NCBI GenBank assembly: GCA_947455805.1
Contig: CANGSN010000140.1
Span: forward strand, 1-7,449
Direction: 5' to 3'
Source: Planctomycetota bacterium
GTDB taxonomy: Bacteria > Planctomycetota > UBA1135 > UBA2386
Length of the DNA stretch: 7,449 nucleotides
The translations under genes were made by a program, and so were the position numbers. The notes under the pieces were generated by a model. The model did not search any database, had not been told where the DNA came from, and saw nothing but the letters and a program-made list of their open reading frames with translations. Shown here piece after piece: positions 1-6,625 of this stretch. Position 1 is the first letter of the stretch. Each line of letters opens with the position of its first letter.

Positions 1-963
<963 letters not shown>

Positions 964-990
964 GAAGATGTTCTTTCTTGGCGTCGCTTA

Positions 991-1012
991 CCCGATCCCT
1001 TGCGGGACCGAG
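991..1012 (-). other. GCAA-tetraloop hairpin just before mature 16S
   Basis: The minus-strand RNA reads CTCGGTCCC-GCAA-GGGATCGGG, a nine-pair stem (two of them G-U) capped by a GNRA tetraloop. It lies about 28 bases ahead of the mature 16S 5' end. Hairpins here are common in leaders and may help folding or ribonuclease processing of the 16S end. Confidence 0.55.
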
Positions 1013-1017
1013 CGGCC

Positions 1018-1043
1018 GCCAGACTCGGCTGTGCCGATCTGGC
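1018..1043 (-). other. Stable hairpin in the 16S leader
   Basis: The minus-strand RNA pairs GCCAGA with TCTGGC and, inside that, TCGGC with GCCGA around an ACA loop, leaving one bulged G: eleven base pairs in total. It is probably a structural or processing element of the pre-16S leader. There is no U-tract, so it is not an intrinsic terminator. Confidence 0.55.
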
Positions 1044-1085
1044 TTCTCTAAAAGCTCACACGCTTCTCTTCGAGGCCACCCAGAA

Positions 1086-1097
1086 TGTCAAAGATCA
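1086..1097 (-). promoter_or_regulatory. boxA antitermination site of the rrn leader
   Basis: The minus strand reads TGATCTTTGACA, which agrees with the E. coli rrn boxA (TGCTCTTTAACA) at 10 of 12 positions, including the central CTTT-like core. BoxA RNA is bound by NusB/NusE in the rRNA antitermination complex. Placement after a boxB-like hairpin and before 16S supports the call. Confidence 0.65.
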
Positions 1098-1164
1098 CTC
1101 GCTCCGACTCCGACGCTTGCGCGTTCGGTCTCGTGCGAGGGGCGGGAGAAGGTAGCGAGTGATC
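1093..1164. repeat. 11-bp inverted repeat linking promoter spacer and boxA
   Basis: GATCACTCGCT at 1093-1103 and its exact complement AGCGAGTGATC at 1154-1164 are separated by 50 bases that hold the boxB-like hairpin. One arm overlaps the first bases of boxA; the other fills most of the -35/-10 spacer and touches the -10. An 11-bp perfect match in so short a stretch is unlikely by chance. If transcription starts at 1142 only one arm is transcribed, so the repeat would act as DNA; if a start exists further upstream, it would close an RNA stem around boxB. Confidence 0.6.
1110..1128 (-). promoter_or_regulatory. boxB-like hairpin of the rrn leader
   Basis: The minus-strand RNA folds as CCGA-(A bulge)-CGC, loop GCAA, GCG-TCGG: seven base pairs, one bulged A and a GNRA tetraloop. 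It lies 12 bases before boxA, the position boxB occupies in rRNA leaders. The hairpin is directly visible; the role is inferred from its position. Confidence 0.5.
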
Positions 1165-1195
1165 GGGATGGGTCAAGAACTCGCATCAGTTTTTT
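1149..1195 (-). promoter_or_regulatory. rrn promoter, sigma70-like, with A-tract upstream
   Basis: On the minus strand a -35 box TTGACC (1176-1171) is followed after a 16-base spacer by a -10-like TACCTT (1154-1149). A run of six A (1195-1190 on this strand) lies about 14 bases upstream of the -35 box, where an UP element would sit. The predicted start is near 1142, about 180 bases before mature 16S. A good -35 with an A-tract and a weaker -10 is usual for strong rRNA promoters. No competing promoter was seen between here and the divergent hydrolase gene, but an upstream start is not excluded. Confidence 0.6.
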
Positions 1196-1327
1196 CTTCG
1201 AGCACTCGGAAGCCGATCGCTAGCCACCGCGAGGGCGCCACTTACGACAGTGCCTGGCTCCGATTCCGGTGCCGAGGGAGAATGCGCGAAGAGCATCCCA
1301 GAGCCACCTCCCGCGAACCCTCCCGAC

Positions 1328-2725
1328 ATGCCTCTCCCAGCCCTGCTCGCACTCGCTTTCTTGACGCTGCCCCTGGTCTCCCAAGTCGACCGACTCGAGC
1401 TCAGCCTGCGCCTCCGGGCAGTCGAGCGAAGCCTCGCAGCCGTTGCGGATCCTGCCCATCGCAAGACCGGTCTCGCTCACATCGAGCAAGCCGTCTCAGG
1501 CTTCTTCGCGTTCGACCTCGCCGCCACGGCCCGATCCCTCAGCGAGGCGGAGCTGGCCCTGCGCGACGTCCAGGCCGCGGCGGACATGCTGTTCGCGAAC
1601 GCCCTCAGCCTGCGCCCCAAGTGGCGCCTTGTGGAAGCCACCGAGGCCACCCTCCCCACGGAACTGGGGCTCGCCATCCGTCGCTTCGGCGAACAGCCCG
1701 AGGATCTCCGGTTGGCGGTTTGGATCGGCGACGAGACGGTCCCCGACAGCACCGCGGTGCCCGCCTTGCCTGCCCCATTCGACGTCCGCCTGACGAAGCT
1801 GGCCGAAGGCGAGCACGTGCTCCACTGGCGGGTGTTCGCTGGCAAGCGAGTGCTGCTGACCCGGCAGCAGCCCATATCGGTCGTCGCCAACGCCGTGGAG
1901 CGGATCGACCGGCTCTCGGCTTGCGCCAAGCTCGCCGCTTCCCGCGACGTCGACACCGAGTCCCTTCGGTTGCTGGCGGGCATGCTACAGTCGATGCGCT
2001 CCAGCAAACGCGAGGAGACGACGCTGCCGGGCGCAGCGATCCTGGGCGAGGCGGAAGCACTCGCAGCGGCTGTTGCGAGTGGTAAGCCGAGTGACCTGCT
2101 CGCGCGCCCCGGCCAGCACTGGATCGCGGTTCCCTCGCCGACCCGTTCCCAGGTTGCTCGCATCGCCATCCCGACCGGAGCCAAGGCCGACGAACGACTG
2201 CCGGTGGTCGTCGCCCTCCACGGCGCGGGAGGCTCCGAGAACATGTTCTTCGACGCCTACGGCAACGGCGCCCTCGTGCAGGCCTGCGTCGAGCGCGGTT
2301 GGTTCGTGATCGCTCCCCGCTGCGGTCTGCTCGGAGGCGTCGATCTGCCAGCACTGCTCGAGGCGATGGCCACGCGCTGGCCGATCGACCGCCAGCGCGT
2401 GGTGCTGGTCGGCCATTCGATGGGCGCGATGCAGGCGGTCGCCGCCGCCGTGGCGCCAGGGGCGAACTACCGCGCCATCGCAGCCCTGGGCGGCGGCGGC
2501 CGCGTCCCGGCCAACGCCCGCCTCTCCCTGCCGAGTTTCGTCGGCATCGGCAGCCGCGACTTCGCGCGCGGCAACGCCCTGCAGCTGCATGCGGCCCTGC
2601 AGCGCGCAGGCAGCAAGGGCGAGCTCCGCGAGTATGCAGACGTCGAGCACCTGACGATCGTCCAGATCGCCACGCCCGACGTCCTCGACTTCTTCACCGC
2701 TGCGCTGGCGCCCAGCGCGCGCTGA
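1328..2725 (+). CDS. Exported alpha/beta-hydrolase (esterase-like), with uncharacterised N-terminal domain
   Basis: A 465-residue protein. The ATG at 1328 is preferred over an in-frame start at 1250 because it begins directly with a hydrophobic export signal (MPLPALLALAFLTLPLVS, residues 1-18), while the extra 26 residues are polar and proline-rich. Residues 20-280 form an N-terminal region I do not recognise, mainly alanine/leucine-rich helices. Residues about 290-460 are an alpha/beta-hydrolase fold: oxyanion motif HGAGG (298-302), nucleophile elbow GHSMG (Ser364), a candidate acid Asp411 after the strand FVGIGS, and a candidate His441 in the segment VEHLTIV, in canonical order. The fold resembles secreted esterases of the PHB-depolymerase/LpqC kind; the substrate cannot be told. 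It is divergent from the rRNA promoter, has no obvious Shine-Dalgarno site and ends 9 bases before the convergent ComF gene. Fold confidence is high; the exact reaction is unknown. Confidence 0.85.
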   Translation: MPLPALLALAFLTLPLVSQVDRLELSLRLRAVERSLAAVADPAHRKTGLAHIEQAVSGFFAFDLAATARSLSEAELALRDVQAAADMLFANALSLRPKWRLVEATEATLPTELGLAIRRFGEQPEDLRLAVWIGDETVPDSTAVPALPAPFDVRLTKLAEGEHVLHWRVFAGKRVLLTRQQPISVVANAVERIDRLSACAKLAASRDVDTESLRLLAGMLQSMRSSKREETTLPGAAILGEAEALAAAVASGKPSDLLARPGQHWIAVPSPTRSQVARIAIPTGAKADERLPVVVALHGAGGSENMFFDAYGNGALVQACVERGWFVIAPRCGLLGGVDLPALLEAMATRWPIDRQRVVLVGHSMGAMQAVAAAVAPGANYRAIAALGGGGRVPANARLSLPSFVGIGSRDFARGNALQLHAALQRAGSKGELREYADVEHLTIVQIATPDVLDFFTAALAPSAR

Positions 2726-2734
2726 CCGGTCGCC

Positions 2735-3472
2735 TCAGCTGCGGCACACCGTGAGCCCAGCGACCTCCTTCGCCCCCGCCGCGAGCAGCAACACGGCACA
2801 CCGCCGCAGCGTGGCACCGGACGTGAACACGTCGTCGACCAGCACGACGCGGCGCCCGACCACGGACCGGGCATCGCGCACGGCGAACGCTTCTGCGACG
2901 TTCTCAATGCGCGACCGAACCCGGGGGTCGCCCTGGGGCAGGGTCGCCTGCAGGCGCCGGAGGCAGCCCACCACGCATGGTGCGCGTAGCCTGGCCGCGA
3001 GGTTCTCCGCCAGCCACGCCGCCTGATCGAAGCCGCGCAACCGGCGGCGGCGCCCGTGCAGCGGCACCGGGACCAGCACCGCGCGCCCCCAACCGAGCCG
3101 CAGGGACGCCCGCCATGCATCGGCAGCGGCGCGCACCATCAGCCGGCCGGCGGCCACATTGCCGTCGAGCTTGAATCGTCGGACCAGCGCCCCGCCGGTG
3201 CCGGCGTAGCGCCATGGCGCGACGAGCTGCGCCAGGTTCTGCAGCTCGCGATGATCGCGGCCACAGGCGGATCCCGCTGCCAGCACCGGCTCACCGCAGC
3301 GGGTGCAGCCGCAGGCCGGGCGCCAGCCCAGCTGGCTCCGGCAAGGCGGACAGAGATCGTCGGCAGCGGCGCCGCAACTGGCGCACACCGGCGGCAGCAG
3401 CAGGTCGACGAAGCCGCGACAGAGCTCACGAACGGGACGACGGAGGCGACGCCAAAGCACGGGTGGATTCAC
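2735..3472 (-). CDS. comF: ComF-family phosphoribosyltransferase-like protein
   Basis: A 245-residue protein of normal length for ComF. Cysteine pairs at 30/33 (CASC), 41/44 (CPPC), 54/56/59 and 70 form the N-terminal zinc-ribbon region. The type I phosphoribosyltransferase domain follows: the ComF signature VPVPLHGRRRRLRGFDQ (134-150) and the PRPP-binding loop VVLVDDVFTSGAT (209-221) with the paired acidic residues. In naturally competent bacteria ComF acts in the cytoplasm during uptake of single-stranded DNA; outside those groups its substrate is unsettled, so the role here is inferred from family. The start is GTG at 3472: an in-frame TAG lies two codons upstream, so no longer protein is possible, and the next methionines would cut off the cysteine motifs. 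The gene converges with the hydrolase, leaving only 9 bases between stops, with no separate terminator visible. Confidence 0.92.
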   Translation of the reverse strand: MNPPVLWRRLRRPVRELCRGFVDLLLPPVCASCGAAADDLCPPCRSQLGWRPACGCTRCGEPVLAAGSACGRDHRELQNLAQLVAPWRYAGTGGALVRRFKLDGNVAAGRLMVRAAADAWRASLRLGWGRAVLVPVPLHGRRRRLRGFDQAAWLAENLAARLRAPCVVGCLRRLQATLPQGDPRVRSRIENVAEAFAVRDARSVVGRRVVLVDDVFTSGATLRRCAVLLLAAGAKEVAGLTVCRS

Positions 3473-3585
3473 GCCCTAGGGGGAACGGCCCCCCGAGAAA
3501 ACGGCGCCGGTGAGGCAAGATTCCTGCGCGGGCACGCCCCGGGGTCGCTGGCCTGCCGCGCTCGCGCCTGCGGGCCGCACGGCAC

Positions 3586-3697
3586 CGGGCTCTCAGAGGC
3601 TGAAAGAGAATCCTTGCGAAGCCTCTGCGCGGCTGCGAATGCAGCCGCCAAACATGATTCCGAGAGCCCGAAGCATGATTTCTTCTCAGGCTCTCAG
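3586..3697 (-). other. Nested inverted-repeat structure between membrane protein gene and comF
   Basis: The 221-base gap 3473-3693 has no coding sequence; most of its 5'-most half on the minus strand is one structured block. On that strand the order is: GAGAGCC (3695-3689, overlapping the stop codon of the upstream gene); CGGGCTCTC (3670-3662); a perfect 8-bp hairpin GCGGCTGC-attc-GCAGCCGC (3648-3629); an 8-bp stem CAGAGGCT/AGCCTCTG (3627-3620 with 3601-3594); and GAGAGCCCG (3594-3586). The middle CGGGCTCTC can pair either with the first element (7 bp, local) or with the last (9 bp, closing a branched structure over both hairpins), but not with both. An AATCATG direct repeat flanks it. No U-tract follows, so it is not a standard intrinsic terminator. 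It could be a 3'-UTR structure, an attenuator before comF or an extragenic repeat. The remainder, 3473-3585, shows nothing I can name. Confidence 0.55.
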
Positions 3698-4242
3698 CGG
3701 CCAGGCAGCGGCAGCCGCCGGCCGCGGTCGTTCGGGCCGCCGGTCTTCGGCGTGTTCGACACGCCGAGAGCCTGCCGCACCTTGTGCACGTAGGCCTCGA
3801 CCGTCATGTCCTTGGCCAGCGGCACGCCGAGCACTTCGCCGATCTCCTTGGTCAGCTCCATGTCGTCCTGGAACGACCATTGCTCGCTCTGGAACCACTC
3901 GCGCAGCAGCCGGCGGAAGGCTCGGCGGGAGCTGTAGGCACCGATCGAGTAGACCGCCCCGGCGAAGGCGATGATGCCGGCGCAGAACAGCAGCGTCGTC
4001 AGCTCCATCTCCCACTTGGCCACGACTTGCAGCAGGTAGCCGGTGGTCAGGAACAGGAACCCGATGATCACCTGCATGTTGTTGAGGGCGGTGTCCCGCA
4101 CCTTCAGCAGGCTGCGGCCGCCGACCCCGAGCGCGTCCGCCAGGGCCTTGTGCGGCTCACGGAAGCGGATCGAGTTCGCCAGGAAGAACACGCCAACCAC
4201 GTTGCACGTGAGGCCGATGACGGCAAGTTCGGGGTTTTCCAT
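3694..4242 (-). CDS. Small membrane protein of unknown function, three predicted helices
   Basis: A 182-residue protein I do not recognise. The ATG at 4242 is preferred to an in-frame GTG at 4284, because the added residues are glycine/proline-rich and unlike a natural N-terminus. Predicted membrane helices are near residues 6-24 (LAVIGLTCNVVGVFFLANS), 54-74 and 80-103. Between the first two lies a charged loop (about 25-53), and after the third a soluble tail of some 80 residues begins RRAFRRLLREWF and ends in a basic, proline-containing stretch. By the positive-inside rule the arginine-rich loop and tail favour the cytoplasm for the tail, but the topology is not certain. It is transcribed away from the thioredoxin-like gene and toward comF, with a TAGCAT motif 73 bases upstream of the start. 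No Shine-Dalgarno site is visible. The protein-like composition, hydrophobic pattern and continuous frame make it a convincing gene. Confidence 0.75.
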   Translation of the reverse strand: MENPELAVIGLTCNVVGVFFLANSIRFREPHKALADALGVGGRSLLKVRDTALNNMQVIIGFLFLTTGYLLQVVAKWEMELTTLLFCAGIIAFAGAVYSIGAYSSRRAFRRLLREWFQSEQWSFQDDMELTKEIGEVLGVPLAKDMTVEAYVHKVRQALGVSNTPKTGGPNDRGRRLPLPGR

Positions 4243-4314
4243 GGTGCTTGGCGTGCCGAACGCCCACCCGGCACCGGGGTGCACCCGGCTCGCCGACGAG
4301 GAGCGTCGCGCAGA

Positions 4315-4320
4315 ATGCTA
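4315..4320 (-). promoter_or_regulatory. Candidate -10 element TAGCAT for the membrane protein gene
   Basis: The minus strand reads TAGCAT 73 bases before the ATG at 4242, fitting the TANNNT form of a -10 box. No good -35 box is visible. The same hexamer precedes two plus-strand genes in this window, which is the main reason for listing it. Confidence 0.3.
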
Positions 4321-4345
4321 GCCGCGCGGCCGCCGACAAGCCACC

Positions 4346-4371
4346 GGCCGCCCGCGCGCCCGCCGGCGGCC
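4346..4371. repeat. GC-rich inverted repeat in the divergent intergenic region
   Basis: GGCCGCC (4346-4352) and GGCGGCC (4365-4371) are exact complements around 12 bases. They lie between the two candidate -10 motifs of the divergent genes, in a very GC-rich part of the 220-base gap 4243-4462. A shared operator is possible, but short GC repeats are expected in such composition. Apart from this repeat and the two TAGCAT motifs I see nothing else in the gap. Confidence 0.25.
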
Positions 4372-4420
4372 ACGCCGGGGGATTCCCGGGTTCGAACGCG
4401 CCGCCTGTGCCCATCCCTCG

Positions 4421-4426
4421 TAGCAT
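4421..4426 (+). promoter_or_regulatory. Candidate -10 element TAGCAT for the thioredoxin-like gene
   Basis: TAGCAT, in the context CTCGTAGCATCGG, lies 36 bases before the ATG at 4463, a normal distance for a short leader. No clear -35 box is seen. Downstream, GAGAGA (4451-4456) sits 6 bases before the ATG and may be a weak ribosome binding site. Confidence 0.35.
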
Positions 4427-4462
4427 CGGCGGCTGCCTACCCCAACGTACGAGAGAACCTTG

Positions 4463-5428
4463 ATGCGCCGTTTCGCCTTCGTGTTGCCGTTCCTACTGCT
4501 GCCGGCCTTAGCCCAAGAGTCGAAGGACCTCTGGATCCAAGACTTCGCCAAGGCCAAGGAACAGGCGAAGGCCGAGAAGAAGGACCTGCTGATCGACTTC
4601 ACCGGCTCCGACTGGTGCGGCTGGTGCATCAAGCTCGACAAGGAAGTGTTCTCGCAGAGCGCCTTCACCGGCTCGGCACCGAAGGACTTCGTCCTGGTCA
4701 AGCTCGACTTCCCGAACGACGAGAGCCTCGTCACCCCGGAGATCAAGAAGCAGAACGAGCAGCTCGGCAAGCAGTACGCGATCCGCGGCTACCCGACGAT
4801 CCTCCTGACCGACGCCGACGGCGCGGTCTACGGCCAGACCGGCTACGAAGCCGGTGGTCCTGACAAGTACGTCGCCATGCTGGCCGAGATGAAGAAGAAG
4901 GGCGCCGCGTTCCAGGCGGCGATGACTCGCGCCACCGGCAAGCAGGGCATGGAGCGCGCGACCGCGCTCGACGAAGCGCTGAGCAGCATCGACGCCGAAG
5001 TGGTCAGGAACCACCACCTCGCGGCGATGGAGGAGATCGTCAAGCTCGACGCCGACGGCAAGGGCAAGCTGAAGGATAAGTACGAAGCCAAGGTCAAGGA
5101 GATTGCCGAGGAGAAGGAGCTCGAGACCGAGGCCCAGGCGCTGCAGGAGATGATCGGCCCGTTCATGCAGAACAACGAGGGCGACAAGGCCCTGACCGAA
5201 CTCGACAAGGTCATCGCGGCGCCGAAGAGCAAGATCCAGCACCAGCTGGCGCTGTTCTTCAAGGGCATGGTCACGATGGACGTGAAGAGCGACGCCGCCG
5301 CCGCGATCAAGACCCTGGAAGAGGCGAAGGGCCTGGTGCCGAACTCGCCGGTCGCCAAGCGCATCGAGCAGATCCTGCCGGAGCTGAAGAAGCAGGCCGG
5401 CAACGACAACGGCGGCGAGAAGAAGTGA
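4463..5428 (+). CDS. Exported thioredoxin-fold protein with helical C-terminal extension
   Basis: A 321-residue protein starting at the ATG at 4463 rather than the TTG one codon earlier. Residues 1-18 (MRRFAFVLPFLLLPALAQ) are a clean signal peptide, so it acts outside the cytoplasmic membrane. Residues about 22-145 are a thioredoxin fold: strand DLLIDFTGSDW, active site CGWC (Cys52, Cys55) and cis-proline in RGYPT (Pro111). The insertion and DFTGSDWCGWC style match the thioredoxin-like/DUF255-type proteins common in planctomycetes, which probably reduce, form or isomerise disulfides in exported proteins. Residues about 150-310 are lysine/glutamate/alanine-rich helices, with the last 90 residues (from about 225) resembling one or two TPR-like helical pairs; this may bind partners. 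The tail is charged and ends GGEKK. It is divergent from the membrane protein gene and converges with the cysteine synthase gene across 39 bases. Redox direction and partners cannot be read from sequence. Confidence 0.9.
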   Translation: MRRFAFVLPFLLLPALAQESKDLWIQDFAKAKEQAKAEKKDLLIDFTGSDWCGWCIKLDKEVFSQSAFTGSAPKDFVLVKLDFPNDESLVTPEIKKQNEQLGKQYAIRGYPTILLTDADGAVYGQTGYEAGGPDKYVAMLAEMKKKGAAFQAAMTRATGKQGMERATALDEALSSIDAEVVRNHHLAAMEEIVKLDADGKGKLKDKYEAKVKEIAEEKELETEAQALQEMIGPFMQNNEGDKALTELDKVIAAPKSKIQHQLALFFKGMVTMDVKSDAAAAIKTLEEAKGLVPNSPVAKRIEQILPELKKQAGNDNGGEKK

Positions 5429-5440
5429 CGTGGCAAGTGG

Positions 5441-5452
5441 GCGGCGCGCCGC
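5441..5452. repeat. 12-bp GC palindrome between convergent stop codons
   Basis: GCGGCGCGCCGC is a perfect palindrome in the 39-base gap between the thioredoxin-like gene and the cysteine synthase gene. It could form a short GC stem at both transcript ends, but no T-tract follows on either strand, so a terminator role is not supported by the usual signature. Confidence 0.25.
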
Positions 5453-5467
5453 GATGAACCGAGTGGC

Positions 5468-6495
5468 TCACCGCACGGCGCGGAAGCCGACCAGCTCGAG
5501 GTGCGGCGCCAGGTCGTCGTCGCGCACCGGATCCTCGCGACAGAGGTCGGTCGACAGGTACTTCTTGTTGCTGTCGCAGAACACGGTGACCACCGCCCCC
5601 GCGTCGCCGAGTTGCTCGACCAGCTGGTGGCGCCGAGGAAGTCGGCGCCCGAGCTGATGCCGACCGCGAGCCCGAGCCCCTTGGCCAGGGCCTGCGCCAT
5701 CAGGATGGCGTCGCCGTCCCACACGTCGACCACCGGATCGAGCCAGTCGAGGTCGACGACCGCCGGCACGAACTCGTCGCTGATGGCGGCGATGCGGTGC
5801 TTGTCGACCTGGTGGCCGGTGCGCAGCGTCGGCGAGTATTCCGGCTCCAGCGGGTGCACACGCACCTTCGGGAACACCGAGCGCAGCGCGCGCCCGACGC
5901 CCATGACGGTGCCGCCGGTCCCGACGCCGGCGACGAACGCGCTCGGTCGCCGCCCGAACGCCTCGAGCTGCAGCAGGATCTCCGGCCCGGTCGTGCTGGC
6001 GTGCGCACGCACGTTCGCCTGGCTCTCGAACTGCCGCGGCAGGAACACGCCCTCGTGCTCGCGCGCGAAGCGCTCGGCGCGCTGCACCGAACCGACGAAC
6101 CCACCCTCGGCCGCCGACACCGGCACGATCTCGGCGCCGAAGCTGGCGATCAGCAGCGAGCGCTCCTTGCTCATCCAGTCCGGCATGTAGATGCGCACCG
6201 GATGCCCGAGGGCGGCACCGAGCGCCGCGAACGCGATGCCGGTGTTGCCGCTGCTCGCCTCGACGATCGTGTCGCCCGGCTGCAGCACGTCGCTGGCGTA
6301 GGCTTCGGCCAGGATGTGGCACGCCATGCGATCCTTGACCGAGCCGGTCATGTTCATCGACTCGTACTTGGCGTGGAGCCGGCGCTCGCGACCGTCGCGG
6401 CGGTAGAGCACCTCGAGCAGCGGTGTGTGGCCGACCATCTGGCGGATCGCGGCGGTGCTGCGCGCGGCGGCCGGCGCCGAGGCGTGGATCGTCAT
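5468..6495 (-). CDS. PLP-dependent cysteine synthase, interrupted by a one-base frameshift near 5625
   Basis: A CysK/CysM-type enzyme that would make L-cysteine from O-acetyl- or O-phosphoserine and a sulfur donor in the cytoplasm. From the ATG at 6495 (a longer GTG start at 6522 adds unconserved residues) the family motifs run in order: GSVKDR with PLP lysine Lys54, SSGNTG (81-86), TTGPEI (168-173), the phosphate-binding GTGGT (192-196) and GISSGADFLGA (279-289). After codon ACC at 5628-5626 this frame leaves the family sequence and runs on without homology. The next frame, entered at CTG 5623-5621, supplies the expected ending: LVEQLGDAGAVVTVFCD, then NKKYLSTDL, to a stop at 5468. One missing base in about 5624-5628 explains it; restored, the enzyme has 342 residues, normal for the family. 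Both halves are intact, so a sequencing or assembly error, or a very recent mutation, is likelier than an old pseudogene. It follows the lipoprotein gene by 130 bases, in which I see no clear promoter. CysK versus CysM type is undecided. Confidence 0.88.
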
Positions 6496-6625
6496 GCGCA
6501 CAGCGGACCGCTCCCGCACCACCGCGCGCGCCTGGCCTTGTCCGTAGCGGCGTCACCGCCCGGCGGCTGAGGCAGCTTCGGGCAAGCCCTACCGCTCGCC
6601 AACCTCGGGTGCGAACGTCCCGCCG

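Larger units (their letters stand above)
964..1142 (-). other. 5' leader of the 16S precursor rRNA
   Basis: This is the stretch between the inferred transcription start (about 1142) and the mature 16S 5' end. It has no convincing coding sequence: the plus-strand open frames here overlap the rRNA gene itself and have no protein-like character. It contains, in transcript order, a boxB-like hairpin, boxA, a direct repeat of AGAGAAGC (complements at 1062-1069 and 1042-1049, period 20), and two stable hairpins just before the mature end. The order boxB then boxA then structured spacer is the classical layout of rRNA leaders that load the Nus antitermination complex. Processing sites cannot be placed because the partner strand downstream of 16S is outside the window. 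Confidence 0.75.

Noticed and set aside
1045..1092. TTGACA within boxA as a second rrn promoter -35 box
   Set aside because: No acceptable -10 sequence lies 16-18 bases downstream; the bases are better explained by boxA.
1250..1327. In-frame N-terminal extension of the hydrolase
   Set aside because: The extra 26 residues are polar and proline-rich and would bury a clear signal peptide that starts at the ATG at 1328.
1159..2085. Long plus-strand open frame overlapping the hydrolase
   Set aside because: It is arginine/proline-rich, typical of a shadow frame in high-GC DNA, and overlaps a gene with intact catalytic motifs.
4388..4397. GGGTTCGAAC, resembling a tRNA T-loop
   Set aside because: The flanking bases do not form a T stem, and no acceptor, D or anticodon arms can be drawn around it.
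4843..5467. C-terminal continuation of the first cysteine synthase frame down to 4843
   Set aside because: After the frameshift this frame has low-complexity shadow sequence and runs antisense through the thioredoxin-like gene; the conserved ending is in the other frame.
5501..6190. Plus-strand open frames opposite the cysteine synthase gene
   Set aside because: They are antisense shadows with no protein-like motifs.
6496..6625. Possible riboswitch before the cysteine synthase gene
   Set aside because: There are small GC stems such as CCGCC-G-GGCGG, but I could not match any known SAM, SAH or other riboswitch core, nor a terminator.
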